Origin: Curvularia sp. ZM96 | Taxonomy: Eukaryota; Ascomycota; Dothideomycetes; Pleosporales; Pleosporaceae | DNA length: 64,000 nt | Direction: 5' to 3' | Assembly: GCA_022457065.1 (NCBI GenBank) | Contig: JAJGBQ010000001.1 | Coordinates: 3,410,001 to 3,474,000, forward strand | Part shown: piece after piece, positions 31,915 through 42,400 of the stretch | Layout: each line of letters begins with the position of its first letter | Position numbering within the stretch: the stretch's first letter is position 1 | The notes under the pieces: generated by a model | Database searches by the model: none | What the model saw: only the letters and a program-made list of their open reading frames with translations | Told to the model about the DNA's origin: nothing | Made by a program: the position numbers and the translations under genes

Positions 31915-34900
31915 GTTCCCAAGTGTTATAGCTCTCAGGCCATCCTTCCTACTTGACTAAGTACTTCTACTGACTACCGACTTTCCGTAGGTCCTTGATT
32001 TCTTCGACCGTGTACTCGTCGTCTTCGAGCTCTATGTTTTCTGCTAGCTCGGCGTTTTAGGGTGCTGGTTCTAATAATTTCTTGTAAAAAACGTCATATA
32101 TGCGCATGCCTAGTAGTAGCCAGAGTTTGTAGTTTACTAGTCCTAGTTTCTCTAGAATTTTAAATAGTCCTAATCGGAGATTATCTAGTTTCTTGCTTAG
32201 TCGCTTAGTTTTCAGGTTTTGTCGTGACAAGAAAACTTTGTCCCCCTTCTTAAAGGTTAGTCCCTCAATCCTTTGCTTGTTCGCAGCCTTAGACATCGTG
32301 AGGTTTCTATAAGCGATGTTCTTGCTTAATTCTTCGTGCAATTCTCGCATTAGTCGAGCCTTATTATCTGCTCTAACTGCGATGCTTTCAATATCTTTCG
32401 GGTCTCGATGAGCGGTCGGCTTATACCTATAATTAGCGTAGTGCGGCGAGTGCTTCGTAGTCGCTAACTTCGTACTATTGTAGGCTAATTGCGCTATTAG
32501 CAAGAGTTCAACCTAGTTGTCTTGTAGCTTATTAGCGTACATTCATAAGTATTATTCTAGCGTCTGGTTCGTTCGTTCCGTTTGTCTATCAGTTTCTAGG
32601 TGGAAGCTAGTCGATAGCTTCTTCTTAACTCCTATTTTTGCTAAGAACGTTGACTAATACTTCGAAGTGAACAGCTTGTCTCTGTCCGTAATGAATTCCT
32701 TAGGTATTCTATGCTCTGACATTAGTGCCTTTGAAACTTCGTACGCGCATTCTTCTGCCGTAATGGTTTCTTCCATAGGCACGAACTTTGCGCCTTTAGT
32801 CAATCTGCACATGATTACTAGGATGGTGTCGCAGAGTCGAGCTGATCCAGGTTCGAGCGACTTCGGGAGCTTTACTATAAAGTCCATTATCACGCTACTC
32901 TATGGTCGTGTCGGTGGCTATAAGGGTTGTAACAGGCCATAGGGCTTATGTCTCTTAGGCTTGTTCTAATAACACGCCAAACAGTTGCCTAATACTTCCT
33001 GCACCTTCGCTCGCAAGCGTGGTATCTCGAACACCTTCTTTAGTCGCCTAACTATCTCTTCTACCGCTGCGTGTCCGTATTCCAGGGACTCGTGTAGGGT
33101 TTGGATGAGTTCAGTTCTCATGTGAGGAGGTACGTACGTCCGTGTGTCTTCTCTTAGGGCTTTGAGTTCCTTCCTATCATTCGCTACCTCTGGCGGATAG
33201 GGATCCGGTCGCCATAGCGTTGCCCTTTCCTGCCATTCTTGCGTTAACGTTTTTGTTAGCGCGGCCACCTTAGCTACTCTAGCTAGTTCCGGCTAGTTGT
33301 ACTTCAGACTGCTATCGGGCATCTTCTTAAGTACTGCATCGTGTGGTTCTTTGTGCCCTTCTCCTCGAAGGTCAGATCTTCGGCTTAAGGCATCCGCGGC
33401 CCTATTAAGCGATCCTGCTCGATGCGTGATCTTGAAGTCGAACTGAGCTAACATTTTAGCCTATCGGACTTGTCGTCGGTTGAGTTTCTTGGTCGTTATG
33501 AAACTCGCTAGGTTCTAGTAATTAGTAAAAACCTTGATCGTATCTAGGAGACCTAACAGGTATACTTCCTATTGTTTAAAAGCATTAACTACTCCTAGTA
33601 GCTCCTTATCGTGAACATCGTAGTTAAGTTCTACTCCTAAGAACTTTCTAGAATAGTAGAACACTAGTCTCCATTTCCCATCTGAGCACTACTGTGACAG
33701 TACAGCTCCGAGTGCATAGTCTAACGCGTCGGTCTCGACTCGCGTCCTTCGTCTTGGGTCGTACATCTCTAGTACGGGTGCTTCGAGGAAGATTTGTTTA
33801 ATCCAGTCAAACGCTTCTTAATGTTCCTCGTTCCACTAGAATTCTACTTCCTTCTTTGTGATCTTAGAGAGTGGTGCGGTGATTCTTGAATAATCTTTGA
33901 TGAACTTCTGATAGTAATTGGCAAATCCTAGAAAGGATTGCACGTCCCTGACTGTTTTAGGTTTTAGCTATTCCTGTATAGTGGCTATCTTCTTCGGGTT
34001 TATTTTAACTCCTTTAGTTGAGATGATGAAGTCTAGGAATTCCGTTTCTTTAGCGTGGAATTCGCATTTTCCTGGCTGCAGGTATAGCTTGTATTCCTTA
34101 AGCTTCCTGAGCACTTTCTTGACATGTTTAATGTGTTCTTCGAGAGTCCTCTTGGAGTACACTAGTATATCGTCCAAGTAGGCTGTGGTAAAGACTCCGA
34201 GGTACTCGTGAAGTGCGTTATTAATGACTAATTGAAAGGTCGCGGGCGCATTAGTTAAATCTATCGGCATGACCTAGAACTCGAATAGTCCGTATTTTGT
34301 CTTGAACGCTGTCTTCCACTCGTGTCCTTCCTTGATTCTAATCTGATAGAATCCTTCTCGCATATCGAACTTCGTGAACTACTAGGCTCCCTGGAGTCGA
34401 TCCATGAGCTCTGATATTAGTAGTAAGGGATATTGGTTTTTTCGTGTGACGCTATTTAACCGTCAGAAGTCGACACACAGTCGCCACTTCCTGTTCGGCT
34501 TCTTTACGAACAATATCAGTGAGGCTATCGGGCTATGTCCTGGTTGGATAAATCTCTTTTTTAAATTCTTTTTTAGGTATGCCCGTAGCTTAGTATCATG
34601 CTCTGGCGCTATCGGGTATATTAGTCCTGGGCTTAACTTCGCTCCTTCTTCTAAGATGATCTCGTAATCCTAATCTTGGTGTTTAGCTAGGTCTGTTGCT
34701 TCGTTTTCTTCGAATAGTTCTCTAAACTCGTTCGTTTAGTATACATCCGGTATATCCAGTAGTAAGGGTCCGTCCGTCGTAGGCGCGACTCGTCTTATCC
34801 AAATAACTCCTACTTCCTGAGGGTTCTTCGCATAGATTCTCGCGATCTTATGCGGTGAGATCTTGCCGAATCTCCCGTCTAGGGTTGAGCTCTGATTCGT

Positions 34901-37523
34901 CGGGCGAGTCTCTTTTCGTACTCCAGCAACCTTGCGCGCAGGTTCTCGGCTGAGTATTGTCTTCTTTCGCCAATCGATGGCGGGGTTATGGGCATCCAGC
35001 TAGTCATAACCGATTAGCAGGTCCGTTTCTCCTAGGTCCATAATGCTGATATTCATTTGGCTTTCCGTGTCTGCCACTTTTAGTGTCACCGACTCGGTCT
35101 CTAGCCTAATCGTGCCGCTTCTGTATGCCACGGGAATATCCTCAGCCGATACTACTTCTAATGGAATCTTCTTATTCCAGTAGGGTATCCCGTATTTTTC
35201 TACTACTCGGGATAAGATTATAGTTCGCACAGCTCCGCTGTCTATGGTCGCTTTCATCTTATGTCCGTGTACATGCATAATCGTCGTTAATTCCAACGCA
35301 CGATTACTAGTGACTTGTACTTGTCTGAGGGTCGTTTTAGGGCTGCCTTCACTAGCGTGACCCGGTCCCTGGTGGCATCCTAGTTTTTTGGCTGAGAGCG
35401 TCGGCCCTTTTCCAACCTCTTCCTTTCCTTAGGGAATTTTCCGGCTTGTTGTTTGGCTGCTAAGTGATCTGGACAGGCGTCCCTGTAGCATAATCTCCAA
35501 TTACTATGCCCGTGAGATACAAGGTTTCTTCTGGGTGTTTGTCCTCTAGTGGCTCTATTCTCGCGTCGTCGGTCTCGGTTCTTTCGATCAGTACTACGCG
35601 GAAAGTAACTAGTATTTGCCTTTGCCTTATAGTGTATTATATACTAGTCTTCCGTGTAAAAGGTCTAGTAGATGTTCATGTGTGGGATCATTTCCTCTAG
35701 TGTCTCTGGCGTTAGGATCTGATCCTTCGTCGTGTCATGAGTTTTACATCCCACTATTCGGCATTCCTTGGCCGCTATAGTTCTGTGTAGATAGTGGCTT
35801 TCTTGCCTTGCCGCGACTTATTGTTCTCGATAGAATCGGCACTTCTCTATACAGTTTATCTATTCTAGGCGTTCGTGCGCCTCTTAGTGCTCTTCCTAGT
35901 GGATGTGGCAATCTAACATCGGGCATTCTTCTGCCCACAGATGTATGTGGCAGCAGCTATGTTCATCTAGCTTGCTCCGTTCCTTTTCATCTGCGTGGTA
36001 CATGCAAAAATCCCTTTTGCAGTCGACCTAGTGGAAACGTTAGTGGATTTCCTCCTCCTTTTCATAGTCTTCCACTAGTCGGTACTCTGGTAGCGTGGGG
36101 TCCGTGAAGAGAGGTTGTTCCTCGAACGCCCTCCTAGCCATGGTGTCGGCCTCCAAGCCGGTAATGTTGAGTCGTCGAGCGCGATATATACAGGTATCCG
36201 CTATATGGGTGGCGTCGCCACATAGCTAACATCCCCCTTTCGCTAGTCGTTGCTGTATGTCCATAGCGTCGATTTTCTAATTAGTAGGTTCCGGGGTTGC
36301 CCATCGCATGACCTTATTCGCCTGAACAGGTCTAGGAACCATCTCGAAGTCGTCGTCTTCATTTAAGCGTGCCTCTTCGTATAGGTCCATATCGCTGAGA
36401 TTATCGTTCAAATCCTTAATAGATAGTAAGATAGATGGCTAAGCCTTCAGCATCTTAATCTTCACCACTGCTTGTTTGCTGACTTCTTCTCTAGGGCAGT
36501 CTCTGCGAAAGTGTTCTAACTCTCCGCACCCGAGACATGCTTGTTGTCGTAACGCCTCTGGCGTTCTTCCTTGGAAAGGCCGTCTTTGCCTTTTCCGCGG
36601 GATTTCTTGTTCTTGGACTTCTCCTGTACTTTTCTGGCCATGATGGTGTCACCATCTTTGTCCTTATTACTGCGGTGTTTCTTGGTGTTGGCTGTCGTAG
36701 GCTAGAACTGTTTCCTTTTCTGCTCGTTCCTTTCCCATAGCCTATGGTCGATGCGCGTAGCTAGCTCGATCAATGCGTGCAACGTTTCCGGTTCATCGTG
36801 GTGTACAAGTCCGTCTTTGACATTTTCCTTTAGTCCTGCTTCGTATGCCGTACGAAGCGATGCGTCGTTCTAATCGATCCTAGACTAGAGTTACTTGAAC
36901 TCAGCCGTATACGCGGATACCGACTTAGTTTAGCGCAAACGAGTAATCGCTCTTTCCGCTTGTTTCTTTTCGTCTATCTCGCTAAAGATGCGTCCTATTT
37001 CCATTTTAAAGTTTTCCTAGCTCTCAAACAGCTCCTATGTTTCTTTCTTGGTCCTATAGTTATCTATGTCCTTCAGAAAGTCCTTAACGTATAGCTGCAC
37101 CTATCTAGCTACCTTGCCCTTTATATACGTACTAGCTAGTAGAATCTTTTCCTAGTCGTTAGGTACTCCGTGATATTCGCTATAGAGATTGGTGCTAGTT
37201 AGGAACGTCCATAAGTCGTTATGACTTCTATCGAACTTCTCTAGTAGCGCTATCTTAGGTTTCGCGGTAGTTCTTTTCTCGTTAGGGGTGGCCATCAGCT
37301 AGCTCGTGAGCTAATTAATCATTTCCTGCATGCCAGCCATCTGCTATGCTTGGATCGTGGCCTGTCGCCTAAGATTTCGCAGTTCTCGCACATGACGCCT
37401 GTTGTCGTCCTCGTCGTCACTTAGAGTCAGCATCTCATCGTCGAGTGCTAGGTTAGGCCTAGGTGCTGAACCTTAAGCCGGTCCCTGGGCACTATTCTAA
37501 GATTAAGAATGTGCGTGAGACAT
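31800..37523 (-). pseudogene. Gag-Pol of chromovirus copy 1 (RIP-degenerate)
   Basis: The Gag frame starts at ATG 37523 and shows many TAG/TAA at Gln/Trp positions. A CCHC knuckle near 36540 carries a one-base deletion relative to copy 2, and a second CxxC-x4-H-x4-C knuckle lies near 36200. A Cys/His module array follows (35734-36029). Pol is one frame: protease with IDSGA (35000-35296), RT with YLDDILVYS (about 34157-34183), RNase H (about 33800-33500), integrase zinc domain (33268-32966), integrase core with DFIVKLPKS and ITDRDKLF (32893-32654), GPY/F-like region (32503-32057) and chromodomain (about 32030-31880; DDEYTVEEIKDLRK, WEGWPESYNTWEPK allowing for RIP stops). Gag and Pol differ by a -1 frame step. 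Not functional. Confidence 0.9.
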
Positions 37524-37586
37524 CTTGAATCTTAATTAGGCGTACTGTTAGTTAAATCCTTCCATAGAATCCGTAGGTGGTTAAAG

Positions 37587-38058
37587 TGTTACACGGGGGT
37601 TCGCTATACTCACCTAGTCTTGGTCCGGGTTAGGGCGAGACTTGTATAAAGTATTCCGTGCGATTGTTTTCTGGCGATTCGTAGTAGAGAGAAGTTATAG
37701 AAGTTTAACTGAATAAAGTAATAATTAATTCTATGTAAAATAGAATAACTAAGTATTAATCTGTGTAAGAGAAGAACTTATGAGAGTTGACCACAACGAA
37801 TGTAATAATGAAATTCAACCCATTCTTATATCTATTGCCTCTAGTTCTACTATCCCGTCCATCCCATCTTGGCGGGAGGTTTGGGATGGCGCCGCTATCC
37901 CTTCATGTACTGCCATCCCGGATGGTTAGTCTTGGCGGGATGGCACATCACGTGACTCCCAAGCCCCGCGATGGTCATTACCTTTTGACGTGGACGTGGT
38001 TGGTCCTCAACCTCGTTGCCCTGCGTCAAGGAGAGATCCTTCGCTGTTACTTGTAACA
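37587..38058 (-). repeat. 5' LTR of chromovirus copy 1
   Basis: 472 bp, same ends and same length as 30690-31161. Followed by the second AATCT duplication. Confidence 0.95.
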
Positions 38059-38063
38059 AATCT

Positions 38064-38189
38064 AAGGCGTGAGCGCGTTAGGTCGCTAGCTACCCCTCTT
38101 CGTTATCTTTGCGGGCAAGGTGCTTATCGACGTCTAGTTTAAAGACCTACCTACTAACTAGGTTCTCGAAGTTAGTCCTAATAGCTAGA
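38064..38189 (+). other. Middle fragment of the split Fot1-like transposase
   Basis: 126 bp between the two retrotransposons. Reads LGRSLPLFVIFAGKVLID in the transposase frame, a conserved block after the first catalytic Asp. Ends in the CTAGA duplication (38185-38189) of the second insertion. Confidence 0.85.
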
Positions 38190-38678
38190 TGTTACACGGG
38201 GGTTCGCTATACTCACCTAGTCTCGGTCCGGGTTAGGGCGAGACTCGTATAAAGTATTCCGTGCGATTGTTTTCTGGCGATTCGTAGTGGAGAGAAGTTA
38301 TAGGAGTTTAACCGATAGTAAAGTAATAATTAATTCTATAACGATAGAATAACTAAGTATTAATCTGTGTAAGAGAAGAACTTATAAGAGTTGACTACAA
38401 CGAATGTAATAATGAAATCTAACCTATTCTTATATCTATTGCCGTCCTGCCTGTCTTCACTGTCTTCACGGAATAATCCCTGTTCTTCCTGAAGTTCCTG
38501 AAGACACCTAGTCACGTGAAGGAGTGCCCTCACATCCTTAGCGTGTTTCCCTGTGCTTGGCGTGAGGCCAATCACGTGATCGCCGCCCCGCGGTGATCAT
38601 TGCCTTTCGACGTGGCGCCTAATGGTCTCCAACCTGCGGCCCTTGTCCAGGAGAGATTCTTCGCTGTTACTTGTAACA
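38190..38678 (-). repeat. 3' LTR of chromovirus copy 2
   Basis: 489 bp, TGTTACACGGGG...TTGTAACA. By eye 12 differences from its partner, all transitions. Confidence 0.95.
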
Positions 38679-38817
38679 TTATCCCCCCTCTTAGGCGTAT
38701 CGTCCCGATACCCTGGGTTATTATTTTCCCGTGTGTCGCTTGGCGCTGGCGGCGTAAATAAGTACAGAGGCACACCTGTCGTATCGTAAGCGTTCCTTCC
38801 TCCGCGCCCGCCTAACT

Positions 38818-39447
38818 ATGCCCAAGATTTAGTCTGCGACTCGCCGTGTCCGTTCCTAGAATTCGACCTCCCAGCGTCGAGCCCGTGCTGACCGCATAAG
38901 GAACTAAGGTCTTGAGATGACTTTTCGTTGTAACCGTTGCGAGGAGAAGAATCTTCGGTGTTTTGTTAACACTACAACTGGCCGCTGTGCTGGTTGCATT
39001 TCTGTTTCGGCTGAGTGCAGCCTTTTCGTATCTGAGGAAGAGTGGGAGAAGGTTGAGGCTGAGAAGCGGTAGAAACGTCTCGAGATTGCTCGTGCTGAGG
39101 AGCGTCAACTTCAGGCTCAGATGGAGACAGCCCGCTTACGCCGGGAGCTCCTAGAAGTTGAGGCGCGAGAGCGAGAATTTGCCGATCGAGATTATGCCAT
39201 CTTGTCTCTTCAGGATCGTGCGAAAGAGCAGGCCGAGGGGAGCTCCGCCCCTGGTACGGACCTTCCGACAACTGGACTATCGCTACCCGAACAGTCGACT
39301 GACTTAGGCTAGTTACAGGCTGACGCTTCTTTCGACCCTTTTTCACTTGATTACTTCCTTTCCCTCGAGAACCCGGTTCTCGTTTCTTCGGATGTTTCCG
39401 GTGGTACTTACGTACTAGTGACTTGCAGTTCGTCAGATTTCCTTTAG
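38818..39447 (+). pseudogene. Antisense accessory ORF of copy 2: Zn(II)2Cys6-like cluster plus coiled coil
   Basis: Homologue of 31300-31914, same strand and position relative to its element, about 209 codons from ATG 38818 to TAG 39445. The six Cys and their spacing are identical to copy 1 (RCNRCEEKNLRC, GRCAGC), although the sequences have diverged elsewhere and copy 2 has an in-frame insertion in the coiled coil. Stops at early codons (for example TAG at codons 5 and 14) and at 39310 lie where copy 1 has sense codons or where a Gln/Trp codon would be one transition away. A weaker TATA-like TAAATAAG sits near 38755. Inactive copy of a conserved accessory gene. Confidence 0.62.
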
Positions 39448-42400
39448 GTTCCTAAGTGTTATAGCTCTCTGGCCATCCTTGCCACTTAACTAAGTACTTC
39501 CACTGACTACCGATTTTCCGTAGGTCCTTGATTTCCTTGACTACGTACTCGTCGTCTTCGAGCTCTATGTCTTCTGCTAGCTCGGCGTTTTAGGGTGCTA
39601 GTTCTAATAGTTTCTTATAAAAAACGTCATGTATGCGCATGTCTAGTGGTAACCGGAGTTTGTAGTTTACTGGTCCTAATTTCTCTAGGATTTTAAACGG
39701 TCCTAATCGGAGATTATCTAGTTTTTTGCTTAGTCGCTTAGTTTTTAGGTTTTGCCGTGACAAGAAAACTTTGTCTCTCTTCTTAAAGGTTGGTCTCTTA
39801 ATCCTTTGCTTATTCGCGGCTTTAGACATCGTGAGGTTCCTATGAGCGATGTTCTTGCTTAATTCTTCGTGCAATTCCCGCATTAGTCGAGCTTTATCGT
39901 CTGCTCTAACTGCGATGCTTTTAATGTCTTTCGGGTCTCGATGAGCAACCGGCTCATACCCGTAATTAGCGTAGTGCGGCGAGTGCTTCGTGGTCGCCGA
40001 TCTCGTACTATTGTAGGCCAATTGTGCTGTCGGCAAGAGTTTAACCTAGTTGTCTTGCAGCTTGTTGGCGTATATTCGCAAGTATTGTTCTAGCGTCTGG
40101 TTCGTTCGTTCTGTTTGTCCGTCGGTTTCTAGGTGAAAGCTAGTTGATAGCTTCTTCTTAACTCCCATCTTTGCTAAGAACGTTGACTAATACTTCGATG
40201 TAAACAGCTTATCTCTGTCCGTTATGAATTCTTCAGGTATCCCGTGCTCTGACATTAGTGCCTTTGAAACTTCGTACGCGCATTCTTCTGCCGTGATGGT
40301 TTCTTCCGTAGGCACGAACTTTGCTCCTTTAGTCAATCGGCACATGATTACTAGGATGGTGTCGCAAAGTCGAGCTGATCCTAGTTCTAGTGACTTCGGG
40401 AGCTTCACTATGAAGTCCATTGTCACGCTACTCTATAGTCGTGTTAGTGGCGGTAAGGGTTGTAACAGGCTATAGGGCTTATGTCTCTTGGGCTTGTTCT
40501 GGTGACATGCTAAATAGTTGCCTAATACTTCCTGCACCTTCGCTCGCAAGCGTGGTATTATGAATACCCTTGTTAGTCGCCTGACCATTTCTTCGACTCC
40601 TGCATGTCCATACTCTGGGGACTCATGCAGTTCTCGTATGAGGTCCGTCCTCATGTGTGGAGGTACATATGTTCGGTCCTTCCGAATTATGCAATAGTAC
40701 TCCTTATCGTCCCACGGCAGTGCCTCCTGCTCGGGATCGTCGGTGTCCAGCTTCCATTCAGCTGCTTTCTGCTGCCACTGTTGCTGTAGAGTATTCGTTA
40801 ACACGGCTACCTTAGCTACTCTAGCTAGTTCCGGTTGGTTGTACCTCAAGCTGCTATCGGGCATCCTCTTGAGTACTGCATCGTGTGGTTCCTGGTGACC
40901 TTTATCGCGTAGGTCGGACCTTCGGCTTAGAGTATCCGCTGCCCCGTTGAGCGATCCTGCTCGATGCGTTATCTTGAAGTCGAACTAAGCTAATATCTTA
41001 GCCCATCGGACTTGTCTTTGGTTGAGTTTCTTGGTTGTCATGAAACTCGCTAGGTTCTGGTGATCGGTAAAAACCTCGATCGTATCTGGGAGTCCTAACA
41101 GGTACACTTCCTATTATTTAAAGGCATCGACTACTCTAAGTAGTTCCTTATCGTGAACATCGTAATTAAGTTCTGCTCCTGAGAACTTTCTAGAATAGTA
41201 GAACACTAGTCTCCATTTTCTATCTGGGCACTGCTGTGACAATACAGCTCCGAGTGCATAGTCTGACGCGTCGGTCTCGACTCGCGTCCTTCGTCTTGGG
41301 TCGTACATTTCTAGTACGGGTGCTAATAGGAAGATCTGCTTGATCTAATTAAAAGCCTCTTAATGTTCCTTATTCTACTTGAACTCTACTTCCTTCTTCG
41401 TGATCTCTGAGAGGGGTGTGGTGATCTTTGAGTACCCTTCAATAAACTTTCGATAATAATTGGCGAATCCTAGGAAGGATTGCACGTCCCTAACTGTTTT
41501 AGGGGTTGGCTATTCCTGTATAGTCTATATCTTTTTTAGGTTTATTTTTACTCCCTCTGTAGATATAATAAAGCCTAGGAATTCTGTCTCCTTGATATGG
41601 AATTCGCACTTCTCTGGCTGCAGGTACAGCTTGTATTCCTTAAGCTTCCTGAGCACTTTCTTGACTTGTTCTATGTGATGTTCGAGCGTCCTGCTGGAGT
41701 ACACTAGTATATCGTCCAAATATGCGGTGACAAAGATTCCTAGGTACTCGTGGAGAGCGTTATTGATGACTGACTGAAAGGTTGCCGGCGCATTCGTTAA
41801 CCTGAATGGCATAACCGTATACTCGTACAGTCTATACTTAGTTTTGAACGCTATTTTCTATTCGTCTCCTTCCTTGATTCTGATTCTATAGAATTCTTCT
41901 TGGACATCGAACTTCGTAAACCACTTGGCTCCTTAGAGTCGATCTATGAGCTCCGATATTAGTAGTAAGGGATATCGATTCTTTCGTGTTACTGCGTTCA
42001 ACCTTCGGAAGTCGACACACAGTCGCCACTTCCCGTTAGGCTTCTTTACGAACAATATAGGCGAGGCCATCGGGCTATGTCCTGGTCGAATAAATCCCTT
42101 CTTTAAATTCTTTTGGAGGTATTCCCTTAGCTTAGTATCGTGCTCGGGCGCTATTGGGTATATGCCTCCTGGCGTTAACTTTGCTCCTTCTTCCAAGACG
42201 ATCTCGTGATCCCATTCTTGGTGTTCAGCTAGGTCTGTTGCCTTATTTTCCTCGAATAGTTCTCTAAACTCGTTCGTTCGGTATACATCCGGTATAACTA
42301 GTGGTAAGGGTCCTTCCTTCGTGGTCGCGACTCGTCTTATCTATATGACTCCTACTTGCTGAGGGTCCTTCGCATAGATTCTCGCGATCTTATACGGTGA

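Larger units (their letters stand above)
30690..38058 (-). mobile_element. Ty3/gypsy chromovirus, copy 1 (full length, degenerate)
   Basis: 7369 bp with 472-bp direct LTRs (30690-31161, 37587-38058; TG...CA ends) and a perfect target duplication AATCT at 30685-30689 and 38059-38063. Gag-pol lies on the minus strand, so 37587-38058 is the 5' LTR. A purine run (minus-strand AAGAGGGGGGATAA) abuts the 3' LTR. The sequence next to the 5' LTR does not start with TGG, so I cannot name a tRNA primer. The order protease-RT-RNase H-integrase-chromodomain defines a chromovirus. Confidence 0.95.

Noticed and set aside
37560..37586. A tRNA primer-binding site next to the 5' LTR
   Set aside because: The minus-strand sequence after the LTR begins CTTTAACCACC and not TGG; I could not match it to a tRNA end with confidence.
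38972..39346. Minus-strand ORF of 124 codons as an independent gene
   Set aside because: It is the open antisense frame of the zinc-cluster ORF, contiguous with the pol frame, and is closed by a stop in copy 1.
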